Origin: VXNE01 sp965217825 | Lineage (GTDB): Bacteria; Pseudomonadota; Gammaproteobacteria; Pseudomonadales; Azotimanducaceae | NCBI GenBank assembly: GCA_965217825.1 | Contig: OZ244571.1 | Span: forward strand, 4,464,001 to 4,528,000 | Direction of reading: 5' to 3' | DNA length: 64,000 bases | Part shown: positions 19,264 to 28,468 of the stretch, one piece after another | How the letters are laid out: every line of letters begins with the position of its first letter | Numbering within the stretch: the stretch's first letter is position 1 | Made by a program: the position numbers and the translations under genes | The notes under the pieces: generated by a model | Database searches by the model: none | Told to the model about the DNA's origin: nothing | What the model saw: only the letters and a program-made list of their open reading frames with translations

Positions 19264-21285
19264 CTAGACCTCCACGTAGCTGTCGTCGAAGAACGGGCTC
19301 CAGGTATCGATGACGGTGCGACGAATCCCGGCGTCGATGCGGGCGCCCAGTTCGACGACTGCCGGGATCATCGCGGCATCCCGGGCGAGGTCCGCGACGT
19401 GGAATGTCTGCGTTCCGGTTTGCCGCGTGCCGAGGATATCTCCGGGACCGCGTAGTTCGAGGTCCTTCTCGGCGATAACGAAGCCGTCACTGGTTTCCCG
19501 CATGACTCCAAGGCGCGCCTTGGCGACATCCGACAACGGCGGATCGAACAGCAGGATGCAGTAGCTGCGGCGCCGTCCCCGACCGATGCGGCCCCGGAGC
19601 TGGTGCAACTGCGCGAGGCCGAGCCGTTCCGGATTGTCGATGACCATCAGCGATGCGTTAGGCACGTCGACGCCGACTTCGACCACCGTCGTGGCCACGA
19701 GCACGTCGATGTCGCCGTTCTTGAATCCAGCCATGGCCTGCGCCCTTTCCGTGGCCGACAGCCGACCGTGGACCAGCCCGATACGCAGCCTGGGCGCGAC
19801 ATTGCGCAACGCCGCCGCCACGCTTTCAGCCGCTTGCGAGTCAAGCGCGTCGGAAGCTTCGATCAGGGTGCAGATCCAGTACGCCTGGCGACCGGCCCGA
19901 CAGGCGGAGACGACGCGCTCGATCACTTCCGGGCGGCGGGAACTCGACACCGCGCTGGTGAGGACAGGAGGACGCCCGGGCGGCAACTCGTCGATCACCG
20001 ATACATCCATGTCCGCATAGAGCGCCATCGTCAAGGTCCGGGGAATAGGCGTCGCCGTCATCACCAGTTGATGGGGAAGACGTCCCTGGTGGCGAAGCAG
20101 CATGCGCTGATGCACCCCGAAACGATGCTGCTCGTCGATGATGGTCAGCGCGAGTGACGCGAACTCCACCGTGGACTGGAACAGCGCATGCGTACCAGCG
20201 ACCACCAGCATTTCGCCGCGCGCGATCGCAGAGAGCCGCGCGCGGCGTTCCCTGGCAGCGAGCCGCCCTGTTATCAGCCCGACATCGATGCCGAGCGGCG
20301 ACAACCATCCGGACAAGGTCTCATAGTGTTGCTCCGCCAGGATTTCCGTCGGCGCCATGATCGCGGTCTGGCAGCCATGCTCGGCCGCCCGGATTGCCGC
20401 AAACGCCGCCACCACCGTTTTGCCGGAGCCGACATCGCCCTGCAATAACCGAATCATCGGCGTCGGGCTGTCGAGATCATTCAGGATCTCGGCCACGACG
20501 CGGCGTTGAGCGCCCGTCAGGCGGAAGCCCAGGCTTCGCAATAACTCCCGCCCAAGCCCCTGCGCCTTCGACAGCGGTGTCGTGCTCTGCCGCGCGCGCA
20601 GTTTCTGGCGCTCCCGCATCAACAGGTGATGCGCCAGCAACTCGTCCTTGACGATCCGCGATCGAGCGGCGTCCAACGCGTCGGGGGACGCATCCGCCGG
20701 CGGACGGTGCAGAAACAGGATGGCATCATCGAGGCAGGGAATCGGTTCGTCGGCCAGCACGCTCCCGCTCAAGGTCACATTGGCGTCCAGCACCTGTTCG
20801 GCGCACGCCCGGATGCGCGCGCTGGCGAAACCTTCGGTGGCAGGATACACGGGCGTCAGGGCCGGGTCCGGCGGGTCCGGCCTCGAGGGCAACACCCGAT
20901 ACTCCGGATGCACCATTTCCCTGCCCGCCGGCCCCGCGCGCACCTCGCCGAAACATCGCAACCAGACACCGGGTCGCAGAGCTTCGAATTGCTGGCGCGA
21001 GAAGTGGAACAGCCGCATGGTCAGAAAACCGGCGCCGTCCGCGATGGTCGCCGTCAGGCTTCTTCGGCGGCCATACGCCAGGTCCGATCTGACGAGCTCG
21101 CCCGCGACCAGACACGACTGCCCGATTTCCACTTCCCTCAAGGGGACGTAGCGGGTTCGGTCCTGGTAGCGCATCGGCAGATGCAGAAGCAGGTCCCCGA
21201 TGGAGACGATACCGAGCCGCGAGAGATTCCTGGCGGCGGCGGGTCCAACCCGGTGCAGGACAGTTACCGGGTCACCCGACTTCAT
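19264..21285 (-). CDS. recG: ATP-dependent DNA helicase RecG
   Basis: This 673-aa helicase regresses stalled replication forks and branch-migrates recombination intermediates. The N-terminal wedge/OB region carries the family entry LLLHLPMRYQDRT and ends before helicase motif I LLQGDVGSGKTVVAAF (near residue 285). Motif II is DEQHRFGV. Motif VI QLRGRIGRGRR and the C-terminal LELRGPGDILGTRQTG (TRG region) are complete. Length is slightly short of the usual 690 but nothing is missing. It lies 135 bp downstream of spoT on the same strand, a common gammaproteobacterial neighbourhood. Confidence 0.97.
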   Translation of the reverse strand: MKSGDPVTVLHRVGPAAARNLSRLGIVSIGDLLLHLPMRYQDRTRYVPLREVEIGQSCLVAGELVRSDLAYGRRRSLTATIADGAGFLTMRLFHFSRQQFEALRPGVWLRCFGEVRAGPAGREMVHPEYRVLPSRPDPPDPALTPVYPATEGFASARIRACAEQVLDANVTLSGSVLADEPIPCLDDAILFLHRPPADASPDALDAARSRIVKDELLAHHLLMRERQKLRARQSTTPLSKAQGLGRELLRSLGFRLTGAQRRVVAEILNDLDSPTPMIRLLQGDVGSGKTVVAAFAAIRAAEHGCQTAIMAPTEILAEQHYETLSGWLSPLGIDVGLITGRLAARERRARLSAIARGEMLVVAGTHALFQSTVEFASLALTIIDEQHRFGVHQRMLLRHQGRLPHQLVMTATPIPRTLTMALYADMDVSVIDELPPGRPPVLTSAVSSSRRPEVIERVVSACRAGRQAYWICTLIEASDALDSQAAESVAAALRNVAPRLRIGLVHGRLSATERAQAMAGFKNGDIDVLVATTVVEVGVDVPNASLMVIDNPERLGLAQLHQLRGRIGRGRRRSYCILLFDPPLSDVAKARLGVMRETSDGFVIAEKDLELRGPGDILGTRQTGTQTFHVADLARDAAMIPAVVELGARIDAGIRRTVIDTWSPFFDDSYVEV

Positions 21286-21420
21286 TCGCGAGCCATCCCT
21301 CGCACCGTCGAGGCGGGGCGCGAACTCAGGGTGAATTTCTGGGTTGGACTGCGGCCGATACCGAAGTCACACATTTCACTGCGGGTTTGCTGCAGGCGCG
21401 CGTCAGCGACCGGGCACCGC

Positions 21421-23643
21421 TCAGCCGACTATCCGACGTAGGCTCTGGACCGCCGGTATCGCCAGCAGCCGCTGCCGAACACGGTTCAGGTGGTCACGGT
21501 TCGACACCGAGAGATCTACGGTGACGCTGGACAACTCGGCATTGCGCTCGTCGACCCTGATGTTGCTGATACCCGCGTTCGTCTGGTTGACCGATGCGGC
21601 GATCTCCGCGAGCACGCCCTTGCGCCGGTTCACCGTCAGCATCAGCATGGTTTCGAATTCGCCAGTGATCGAATCGGTCCAGCGCACCGGAATGATCTGG
21701 TTCGGCATCCGCCGCCGTACGGACTCCATGTTTGGGCACGTGTCCACATGCACCACCAATCCCCGCTCCGGCGTGACGTGACCGATGACGGCATCGCCCG
21801 GTACGGGTCCGCAGCAGCGGCCGCAGGAGATGACAAGCCCTTCCCCGCCCCGGATTGCGACGGGCCCACCCTTGTCGATGTCTACCGCCTCGTAGTCGGG
21901 GTTATCCGCCGAGAGCAAGCGCTGCGCGACGGCGTAAGCCATCAGGTTGCCCGTACCTATCCCGGCCAACACCTCGTCCAGCTTGCGCACGCCGAACTCG
22001 CGAAACACCTTGCGCAGGCGCCGGAAGTCGAAGTCCTTGATGGACGCGTTCGCGTTTTCCAGCGAACGGTTCAGAAGCCGTCGTCCCAACGCTATGGATT
22101 CGGAACGGTGTTGGGCCTTCAACGCCTGGCGGATCGCCGAACGGGCGCGTCCCGACACGGCAAAAGTGAGCCACGACGGACTCGGCCGCGCGTCCGGGGA
22201 AGTGACGATATTGACCGTCTGGCCACTTTCGAGTTGCTGTGACAGCGGCGCCAGCGTCCGATCCACGCGGCAGGCAACGCAGTGGTTGCCGATATCCGTA
22301 TGGACGGCGTAGGCGAAGTCCACCGGACACGCACCCTTCGGAAGTTCGAAAATGTCGCCTTTCGGCGTAAAGACATATACCTCATCCGGAAACAGGTCCG
22401 TCTTCAGGCTCTCGATGAATTCCTGCGGATCGCCAGCCCGGCGCTGCAGATCCAGAACGCCGTTGACCCACTGCGACGCTCGAGCCTGGTGCTTGAGCGA
22501 CGCATCGCCGGACTTGTACAGCCAGTGGCCGGCGATGCCGTGGTCGGCGACGGCGTCCATCTCCCGGGTCCGAATCTGCACCTCCATGGTGACTCCTCGC
22601 ATTCCGATCAGGGTCGTGTGCAACGATTGATAGCCATTCGCCTTGGATATGGCCACGTAGTCCTTGAAGCGGCCCGCCACCGGTTTGTACAGATTGTGTG
22701 CCACCCCAAGGGTCCGATAACAGTCTTCCACCTGACTTACGATGATGCGGAAACCGAATACATCGACGATGTCCGCAAACGGCTTGCGCTGCGTCTTCAT
22801 CTTCTTGTAGATGGAATACAGGGTTTTTTCACGACCGTGCACCTGCGCATCAATGCCATCGCGTAGCAACGCGGCTTCGAAGGACGTGGTGATCTCGTCC
22901 ATCAACGCCTTGTGTCGCGTGCGCCGCGCCGTGTCGACAGACCGGCGCAACCGGTCTGCCCGCAGCGGATACAGCGCCTCGAAACCGAGTTCCTCCAGTT
23001 CGGTACAGAGATTGTGCATGCCAAGCCGATTCGCGATCGGCGCATAGAAGTCGAGGGTTTCGCGCGAAATGCGCCGACGCTTGTCCAGCGGCATGACACC
23101 GATGGTGCGCATGTTGTGCAGTCTGTCCGCCAGTTTGACCAGGATTACCCGCAGGTCGTTGGCCATCGCGATGGCCATTTTCTGGAAGTTCTCGGCCTGG
23201 GCCTGTTCATGGGTCCTGAACATCTTGCCCAACTTGCTCACACCATCGACGATGTGCGCAACTTCTCCGCCGAACTCCGATACCAAGTCCGACTTGGTCG
23301 TGCCGGTGTCCTCCAGCACGTCGTGGAGCACGGCCGCCGCTATGGACTGCTCATCCATGTGCATTTCAGAAAGGATGTTGGCGACGGCCAGAGGGTGGGT
23401 GATGTAGCTGTGGCCCGTAAGGCGGGTCTGGCCAGCGTGGGCCGCCTGAGCGAAGCCGTGCGCCCGCACGACTACATCAATGTCAACCTCAGACAGGTAT
23501 TGCGATAGCGACTCGGCGAGCGACTCAATCGTTGCGGGAGCGGCAACCTCGTCGTTGGACGCCCGCGCGGCGAGCAGGTTGTGAAAGTACGACTCAAACG
23601 TCGTTGCGTGCATCATCTCCAATATAGAAAGGCGACTCGGCAT
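21421..23643 (-). CDS. spoT: Bifunctional (p)ppGpp synthetase/hydrolase SpoT
   Basis: This enzyme (740 aa from the first ATG) controls the stringent-response alarmone. The N-terminal HD hydrolase domain has THPLAVANIL and AAVLHDVLEDTG, the synthetase domain has DVFGFRIIV and ANGYQSLHTTLIG, then come the TGS domain (VFTPKGDIFELPKGACPVDF) and the C-terminal ACT domain (MLMLTVNRRKGVLAEIAASV). The start is uncertain: 23643, or the double ATG at 23616/23613, which has GGAG directly upstream. All overlap the end of rpoZ, so translational coupling to rpoZ is likely. Confidence 0.96.
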   Translation of the reverse strand: MPSRLSILEMMHATTFESYFHNLLAARASNDEVAAPATIESLAESLSQYLSEVDIDVVVRAHGFAQAAHAGQTRLTGHSYITHPLAVANILSEMHMDEQSIAAAVLHDVLEDTGTTKSDLVSEFGGEVAHIVDGVSKLGKMFRTHEQAQAENFQKMAIAMANDLRVILVKLADRLHNMRTIGVMPLDKRRRISRETLDFYAPIANRLGMHNLCTELEELGFEALYPLRADRLRRSVDTARRTRHKALMDEITTSFEAALLRDGIDAQVHGREKTLYSIYKKMKTQRKPFADIVDVFGFRIIVSQVEDCYRTLGVAHNLYKPVAGRFKDYVAISKANGYQSLHTTLIGMRGVTMEVQIRTREMDAVADHGIAGHWLYKSGDASLKHQARASQWVNGVLDLQRRAGDPQEFIESLKTDLFPDEVYVFTPKGDIFELPKGACPVDFAYAVHTDIGNHCVACRVDRTLAPLSQQLESGQTVNIVTSPDARPSPSWLTFAVSGRARSAIRQALKAQHRSESIALGRRLLNRSLENANASIKDFDFRRLRKVFREFGVRKLDEVLAGIGTGNLMAYAVAQRLLSADNPDYEAVDIDKGGPVAIRGGEGLVISCGRCCGPVPGDAVIGHVTPERGLVVHVDTCPNMESVRRRMPNQIIPVRWTDSITGEFETMLMLTVNRRKGVLAEIAASVNQTNAGISNIRVDERNAELSSVTVDLSVSNRDHLNRVRQRLLAIPAVQSLRRIVG

Positions 23644-23884
23644 TCCCTGTCATTTGAACCTGCGCATCGTGGGCGGATGCGTCCGATGCGTCAAGCAGTT
23701 CGTCGTTTATCAACCCCTCGGCGATTTCCCGCAGCGCCATGACGGTAGGCTTGTCGTTTTCAGGCTCGACCAGCGGATCGATGAAGGGATTGTGAAGTTG
23801 CCGCGCCCTTCGGCTGGCGACCATGACCAGATGGAATCGGTTTTCTACTTGTTCGAGGCAATCTTGAACTGTTACTCGGGCCAT
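23594..23884 (-). CDS. rpoZ: RNA polymerase omega subunit
   Basis: This 96-aa omega subunit helps fold the beta-prime subunit and, in Proteobacteria, forms one ppGpp site on RNA polymerase. It starts MARVTVQDCLEQVENRFHLV, the standard omega N-terminus, followed by ASRRARQL and the helix KPTVMALREIAEGLI; the acidic tail is divergent. The start codon is ATG 23884 with GAGGA about 13 bp upstream. It overlaps the spoT reading frame, so the rpoZ-spoT order keeps the ppGpp enzyme and its RNA polymerase partner in one transcript. Confidence 0.95.
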   Translation of the reverse strand: MARVTVQDCLEQVENRFHLVMVASRRARQLHNPFIDPLVEPENDKPTVMALREIAEGLINDELLDASDASAHDAQVQMTGNAESPFYIGDDARNDV

Positions 23885-23952
23885 GGATGCACCAATTTCC
23901 TCAAATTCGGCGAAGTACCCAGTTTACCGAAGCAAATCTGTGGAAGAAACCC

Positions 23953-24002
23953 TTTGTTATCGCCACCCTTTGTAGTCGCCATAAAAATTGTTGTCGCCAC
24001 AA
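23953..24002. repeat. Three short direct repeats upstream of rpoZ
   Basis: Three 15-17 bp units, TTTGTTATCGCCACC, CTTTGTAGTCGCCATA and AATTGTTGTCGCCACAA, follow one another in the rpoZ-cysC gap. On the minus strand each presents a GGCGA core. They could be regulator sites for the rpoZ-spoT operon or a small decayed repeat. There is no further evidence for either. Confidence 0.4.
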
Positions 24003-24022
24003 AAAACCGTCGCCCTTGACGG
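24001..24022 (-). terminator. Rho-independent terminator after cysC
   Basis: Read on the minus strand, the stem CCGTC, loop AAGGGC and stem GACGG are followed directly by six T residues. It lies about 75 bp after the cysC stop codon, so it should end the DUF2782-cysC transcript before rpoZ. The stem is short (5 bp). Confidence 0.6.
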
Positions 24023-24095
24023 GCGCCGTGTGTTGCCACCGCCCAAGCCCGTCGTTTCGCCCCATCCAACCCGCTTTGTTGCCCCACCCACCCAC

Positions 24096-24665
24096 CTACC
24101 CCGTCGAATTGCGATTCAAATCGCCGAACTGTTCCGTCACGAACTCGAACAGCACGGCTAGTGCTTCCTCGACAGTGGTCGCAGCCGTGTCGATGACCAA
24201 CGCCGGATTTTTGGGCGGTTCGTAGACATCGTCTATCCCGGTGAAGTTCTTGATCTCCCCCGCGCGCGCCCTGCGGTAGAGACCCTTGGGATCGCGCCGT
24301 TCACAGGTGGCGAGATCGGCCTTGACGTACACCTCGTAAAACCGCCGCGCCGCTTTGCGCGCCGTCTCACGATCGGATCGATAGGGGGATATGAAAGCCG
24401 AAATGCAAATCATGCCGGCGTCCTCGAACAGCGCCGCCGTCTCGCCAACACGCCGGATGTTTTCCACGCGGTCCGCATGCGAAAAGCCGAGGTCCGAATT
24501 CAGCCCCGCACGCACGTTGTCGCCATCCAGCACATATACCTGGTAGCCGCGCTTCAACAGCCGCTCCCCCAGTCCGAACGCCAGCGTAGACTTGCCAGCC
24601 CCGGAGAGCCCGGTCAACCAGAGTACGCCGCTCCTGTGGTGATTGCGGTTCTCGCGCTCGTGCAT
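24096..24665 (-). CDS. cysC: Adenylylsulfate (APS) kinase
   Basis: This 189-aa enzyme phosphorylates APS to PAPS in sulfate assimilation. The P-loop is TGLSGAGKSTLA (residues 18-29). The APS-binding DGDNVRAGLNSDLGFS, the FISPYRSDR motif near residue 91 and GLYRRARAGEIKNFTG are intact. It lacks the CysN-type GTPase domain fused to it in some bacteria, and no cysD, cysN or cysH is nearby, so its partners are elsewhere. It starts 6 bp after the DUF2782 gene, on the same strand, and is followed by a terminator. Confidence 0.95.
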   Translation of the reverse strand: MHERENRNHHRSGVLWLTGLSGAGKSTLAFGLGERLLKRGYQVYVLDGDNVRAGLNSDLGFSHADRVENIRRVGETAALFEDAGMICISAFISPYRSDRETARKAARRFYEVYVKADLATCERRDPKGLYRRARAGEIKNFTGIDDVYEPPKNPALVIDTAATTVEEALAVLFEFVTEQFGDLNRNSTG

Positions 24666-24671
24666 CCCACT

Positions 24672-24959
24672 CTAAAACCTGACAATTTCCCACTGCGGCA
24701 ACAGCACATCCGCCTCTTCGATGGTGCCGAGTCCCCTGGCCGGATCGCGCGGTACGAGGTAGTAGGGTTTTCCCCGCTTGGGCACGATCTTGATCATCCT
24801 CAGGAGTCCGTTCTGTCGATACTCGTACACCACGCGTTCTTCGCTCTCGATCAACGTGACATCGGGTCCGCGATGTTCTCGCGTTCCCTCGTCGGCTGCG
24901 TTCGCAAGTGTCGTGAATGCGAGAACAACGGCGACCAGAATGCTACGGCGTCGGCGCAT
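24672..24959 (-). CDS. DUF2782 family exported protein
   Basis: This 95-aa small protein has a basic N-terminus and signal sequence (MRRRRSILVAVVLAFTTLANA), then the DUF2782 core with ERVVYEYRQNGLLRMIKIVP and GKPYYLVPRD. Members are found beside polA in many Gammaproteobacteria, as here, where it is divergent from polA. Start ATG 24959 is preferred over an upstream ATG at 24998 because it begins exactly at the signal peptide. It is probably periplasmic. Function unknown in the family. Confidence 0.85.
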   Translation of the reverse strand: MRRRRSILVAVVLAFTTLANAADEGTREHRGPDVTLIESEERVVYEYRQNGLLRMIKIVPKRGKPYYLVPRDPARGLGTIEEADVLLPQWEIVRF

Positions 24960-25029
24960 GCGTAATGTGATAGCTTCGAGTCCCGAGAACTGTAGCACGC
25001 CGAAACCCTAAAGGAACCCGCAAAAAGCG

Positions 25030-27774
25030 ATGCACGAAGATGCAGATACGACAGGCGCCACCACCGCCGCAGGGGTGATGTCCGACGCGCCGCTGCTGCT
25101 GGTGGATGGTTCCTCGTACCTGTTCCGCGCCTTCCACGCGATGCCGAATCTATCGACGTCCAGCGGCTTCCCGACAGGAGCGATATTCGGCGTCGTCAAC
25201 ATGTTGCGAAAGCTCTGCAACGACTTCGAGGGCAGTCCCGTCGCGGTGGTGTTCGACGCCGCCGGCAAGTCGTTCCGCAACGACATCTACTCCGAGTACA
25301 AGGCCAATCGACCGCCAATGCCGGATGAGTTGCGGCAACAGGTGCGACCCATCCACGACATCATCGACGCCATGGGGATGCCCTTGCTGGTGGTCCCGGA
25401 CGTCGAAGCCGACGATGTGATCGGCACGTTGGCGGCGCAAGCCACGACCTTGAGGCGCCGGACCGTCATTTCCACCTCCGACAAGGACATGGCGCAGCTT
25501 GTCGGCGAGTACGTCACCCTCGTCAATACGATGAGCGATAGCGCCATGGACCGGGACGGCGTGTTCGAGAAGTACGGCGTACATCCCGAACACATCGTCG
25601 ACTACCTCGCACTGATGGGCGACAGCGTGGACAACATTCCCGGCGTACCGAAGGTGGGGCCAAAGACCGCCGCCAAATGGCTCAATAGCTACGGCAGCCT
25701 GGACCTTCTGATCGAGCGGGCCGACGAGGTCGGCGGCAAGGTGGGCGAAAACCTTCGCGAGTCGATCAAAATGTTGCCCGTATCAAGGCGCCTCGCGACC
25801 ATTTGCCAGGATGTCGAGTTGCCCATCGCCATGGGCGATCTGGCGCCGAAGCCCGCGGACGAGGCAACGCTCAGGTCCCTGTTCGAGAAATACGAGTTCA
25901 AGGCCTGGATCGAGGAAGTCGGCGGCAACCTGGGCCACGGCCTGGTTGAAGGCGACTACGACTTGGTCAACGATCTTGAGGCACTCGACCGCCTCATCCG
26001 CCAGATCCGCGAGGCAGGGTCATGCTCTCTCGCCGCGGTGACCCGCCAGCGCAACCTTGCTGATGCCGAGATCGCCGGCATCGCATTCGCCGCTACCCCC
26101 GGAGAGGCCACCTACGTGCCCCTCGGACTCGATCTCGCAGGCTCGGAGCATCTGTCGCTGGCGGAAGCGACCGCTCGCCTCAAACCGCTGCTGGAAGATT
26201 CCGCGATCGTCAAGGTCGGCCACAATCTCAAGCGGGCCAAGCGCGTCCTTGCGCGCTACGGGATAGACCTTCGTGGCATCGCGTATGACACGATGCTCGA
26301 ATCCTACGTGCTGGACAGCGTCGGTACGCGCCGGCACAACCTGGACGATCTGGTCGAAAAGCACGTCGGCCTGGGCACGACCCGCTACGAGGATGTCGCC
26401 GGCAGAGGCGCGAAACAACTCGACTTCGCGGCGGTACCGCCGCAACAGGCGACGGCCTATGCCGCCGGCGCCGCCGATGCGGCGCTGCGGCTGCACGGCG
26501 CGCTGTGGCCAAAGCTCTCATCGGTGGACTCGCTCAGACGCCTCTACGAGGAAATCGAATTGCCGCTGCTTTCCGTTCTGTCGCGGATCGAACAGACCGG
26601 CACGCTGGTGGATGCGGGCCTGCTCGCGGATCACAGCCGCGAACTCACAAGGAGCATGCACACACTGGCTGAGCAGGCCTTTGAGAAGGCGGGACAGCGG
26701 TTCAACCTTGGCTCGCCGAAGCAGTTGCGGGAAATCCTTTACGACAAGCTCGGTTTGCATCAATACCTTCGTACGCCGGGCACCAGCAAAACACAGACGG
26801 GCCAGCGCTCCACCGCCGAACACGTGCTGGCGGAACTCGCCCACCACGACGACTTGCCACAGATCATTCTCGACTACCGCCAGGTATCGAAGCTGAAGTC
26901 CACCTACACCGACACGCTACCGAAGCAAATCAGTCAACGCGACGGACGCATCCATACCTCCTATGAACAAGCCGTGGCGGCCACCGGACGCCTGTCCTCG
27001 CAGGATCCGAACTTGCAGAACATTCCGATCCGCACGGACGAGGGACGGCGCATCCGCACGGCATTTGTCGCGCCTCCGGGTAGCAAGCTGATCGCTGCCG
27101 ACTATTCCCAGATTGAACTGCGCATCATGGCTCACTTATCAAGGGACGCGGGCCTGCTCAGCGCATTCGAGGACAAGCTCGATATCCACCGCGCCACCGC
27201 AGCGGAAGTTTTCGGTGCGCCGCTTGCCGATGTCACGGACGGACAGCGTCGCAGCGCCAAGGCCATCAACTTCGGCCTGATCTACGGCATGTCGGCGTTC
27301 GGTCTGGGGCGCCAACTCGGCATCGAGCGCAAGCTCGCGCAGGCATACATCGATCTGTATTTCGCTCGCTATCCCGGAGTACGCGAGTACATGGAGCGCA
27401 TCCGCGCCCTGGCGCGGGAGCAGGGATTCGTCGAGACCGTGTTCGGCCGACGGCTCTACCTGCCCGACATCAATGCGCGCCAGGTTCCGAGACGCCAGGC
27501 CGCCGAGCGCACCGCCATCAACGCGCCGATGCAGGGCACCGCGGCGGACATCATCAAACGCGCCATGATCAGCGTCGACGCGTGGCTGGCGCGGGCGGGA
27601 CACGACGCCCGCATGATCATGCAAGTGCACGACGAACTGGTGCTGGAGGTGGCCGAAGGCGATGTCGAAGCGGTTGTCCAGGGCGTGACCGAGCGCATGA
27701 CGGCGGCTGCGGACCTCTCGGTGGATCTCGTCGTGGACGCCGGGGTCGGCGATAACTGGGACCAGGCGCACTGA
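25030..27774 (+). CDS. polA: DNA polymerase I with a degenerate proofreading domain
   Basis: This 914-aa polymerase has an intact 5' nuclease domain (VFDAAGKSFRNDIYSEYKAN, EADDVIGTLA, STSDKDMAQL) and an intact polymerase domain: motif A ADYSQIELRIMAHLSRD, O-helix RSAKAINFGLIYGMSAFG, motif C IMQVHDELVLEV. The 3'-5' exonuclease domain keeps its fold-level similarity but has lost all four metal-binding carboxylates. The Exo I DTE is replaced in SLAAVTRQRN (about residues 333-342), the Exo II aspartate is Ala403 (HNLKRAKRVL) and the Exo III aspartate is Ala481 (YAAGAADAA). It should not proofread. An alternative start is ATG 25078 (MSDAPLLLVDGSSYLF), which matches homologs better. It is divergent from DUF2782. 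Confidence 0.96.
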   Translation: MHEDADTTGATTAAGVMSDAPLLLVDGSSYLFRAFHAMPNLSTSSGFPTGAIFGVVNMLRKLCNDFEGSPVAVVFDAAGKSFRNDIYSEYKANRPPMPDELRQQVRPIHDIIDAMGMPLLVVPDVEADDVIGTLAAQATTLRRRTVISTSDKDMAQLVGEYVTLVNTMSDSAMDRDGVFEKYGVHPEHIVDYLALMGDSVDNIPGVPKVGPKTAAKWLNSYGSLDLLIERADEVGGKVGENLRESIKMLPVSRRLATICQDVELPIAMGDLAPKPADEATLRSLFEKYEFKAWIEEVGGNLGHGLVEGDYDLVNDLEALDRLIRQIREAGSCSLAAVTRQRNLADAEIAGIAFAATPGEATYVPLGLDLAGSEHLSLAEATARLKPLLEDSAIVKVGHNLKRAKRVLARYGIDLRGIAYDTMLESYVLDSVGTRRHNLDDLVEKHVGLGTTRYEDVAGRGAKQLDFAAVPPQQATAYAAGAADAALRLHGALWPKLSSVDSLRRLYEEIELPLLSVLSRIEQTGTLVDAGLLADHSRELTRSMHTLAEQAFEKAGQRFNLGSPKQLREILYDKLGLHQYLRTPGTSKTQTGQRSTAEHVLAELAHHDDLPQIILDYRQVSKLKSTYTDTLPKQISQRDGRIHTSYEQAVAATGRLSSQDPNLQNIPIRTDEGRRIRTAFVAPPGSKLIAADYSQIELRIMAHLSRDAGLLSAFEDKLDIHRATAAEVFGAPLADVTDGQRRSAKAINFGLIYGMSAFGLGRQLGIERKLAQAYIDLYFARYPGVREYMERIRALAREQGFVETVFGRRLYLPDINARQVPRRQAAERTAINAPMQGTAADIIKRAMISVDAWLARAGHDARMIMQVHDELVLEVAEGDVEAVVQGVTERMTAAADLSVDLVVDAGVGDNWDQAH

Positions 27775-27791
27775 CGTTGCGCGGCGACGCG

Positions 27792-28388
27792 TCAGTCTTC
27801 GGCGCGGCGCAAAAAGCTTGCCACCCACTCTGCCAGGGCGTCCGCGCCGAAGCCGGTCTTGGCAGAGAAGGTCAATACCTCGACGTTGGCTATCGACGCG
27901 ACTTGCTCAGCGACGTTGCGCTGCGCGATGGTGCGCGCCCCCTGCTTCAACTTGTCGCACTTGTTCAGCACGGCGAGCATCGGCGTACCAGTCGACCGCG
28001 CCCAGTCCAGCATCTGGCGGTCGAACGGCTGCAGCGGACGACGCGCGTCCATCACGAGAACGATGGCGGCCAGGTCTGCGCGTTGTGTAAGGTAGTCGTC
28101 GATGGCGCGGCCCCACAGGCGCCGGGCCGATTTGCTGGCGTTCGCGTATCCGTATCCCGGCAGATCGACGAATCGCCCGCCGCCAGCTACGTCGAAGAAG
28201 TTGAGCATCCGGGTTCTGCCCGGCGTCTTGCTGACGCGCGCCATACGTTTCGATCCGGTCAAGCGGTTGAGCGTGCTCGACTTGCCGACGTTTGAACGGC
28301 CGACAAATGCCACTTCGGGCTTGCCACCGGCCGGGCATTCGGCAAACCGCGATGCGCCAGCGAGGAACTGTGCGGAGAAAGTCACCAT
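27792..28388 (-). CDS. engB: Ribosome biogenesis GTP-binding protein EngB/YsxC
   Basis: This 198-aa GTPase is needed for late 50S subunit assembly. It has G1 GRSNVGKSSTLNRL (residues 30-43), the switch I TPGRTRMLNFF, G3 DLPGYGYA, G4 NKCDKLK and a C-terminal SAKTGFG loop. Length and order fit EngB. It is convergent with polA (17 bp between ends) and divergent from the cytochrome c4 gene, the same neighbourhood as in Pseudomonas. Confidence 0.96.
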   Translation of the reverse strand: MVTFSAQFLAGASRFAECPAGGKPEVAFVGRSNVGKSSTLNRLTGSKRMARVSKTPGRTRMLNFFDVAGGGRFVDLPGYGYANASKSARRLWGRAIDDYLTQRADLAAIVLVMDARRPLQPFDRQMLDWARSTGTPMLAVLNKCDKLKQGARTIAQRNVAEQVASIANVEVLTFSAKTGFGADALAEWVASFLRRAED

Positions 28389-28468
28389 CGGTTTATAATC
28401 CGTCGCGCCCCGAACAGTCTATATGTGTACGGTCTCATCACTGCTGGGACCGGCGTGGAACAACCGAC

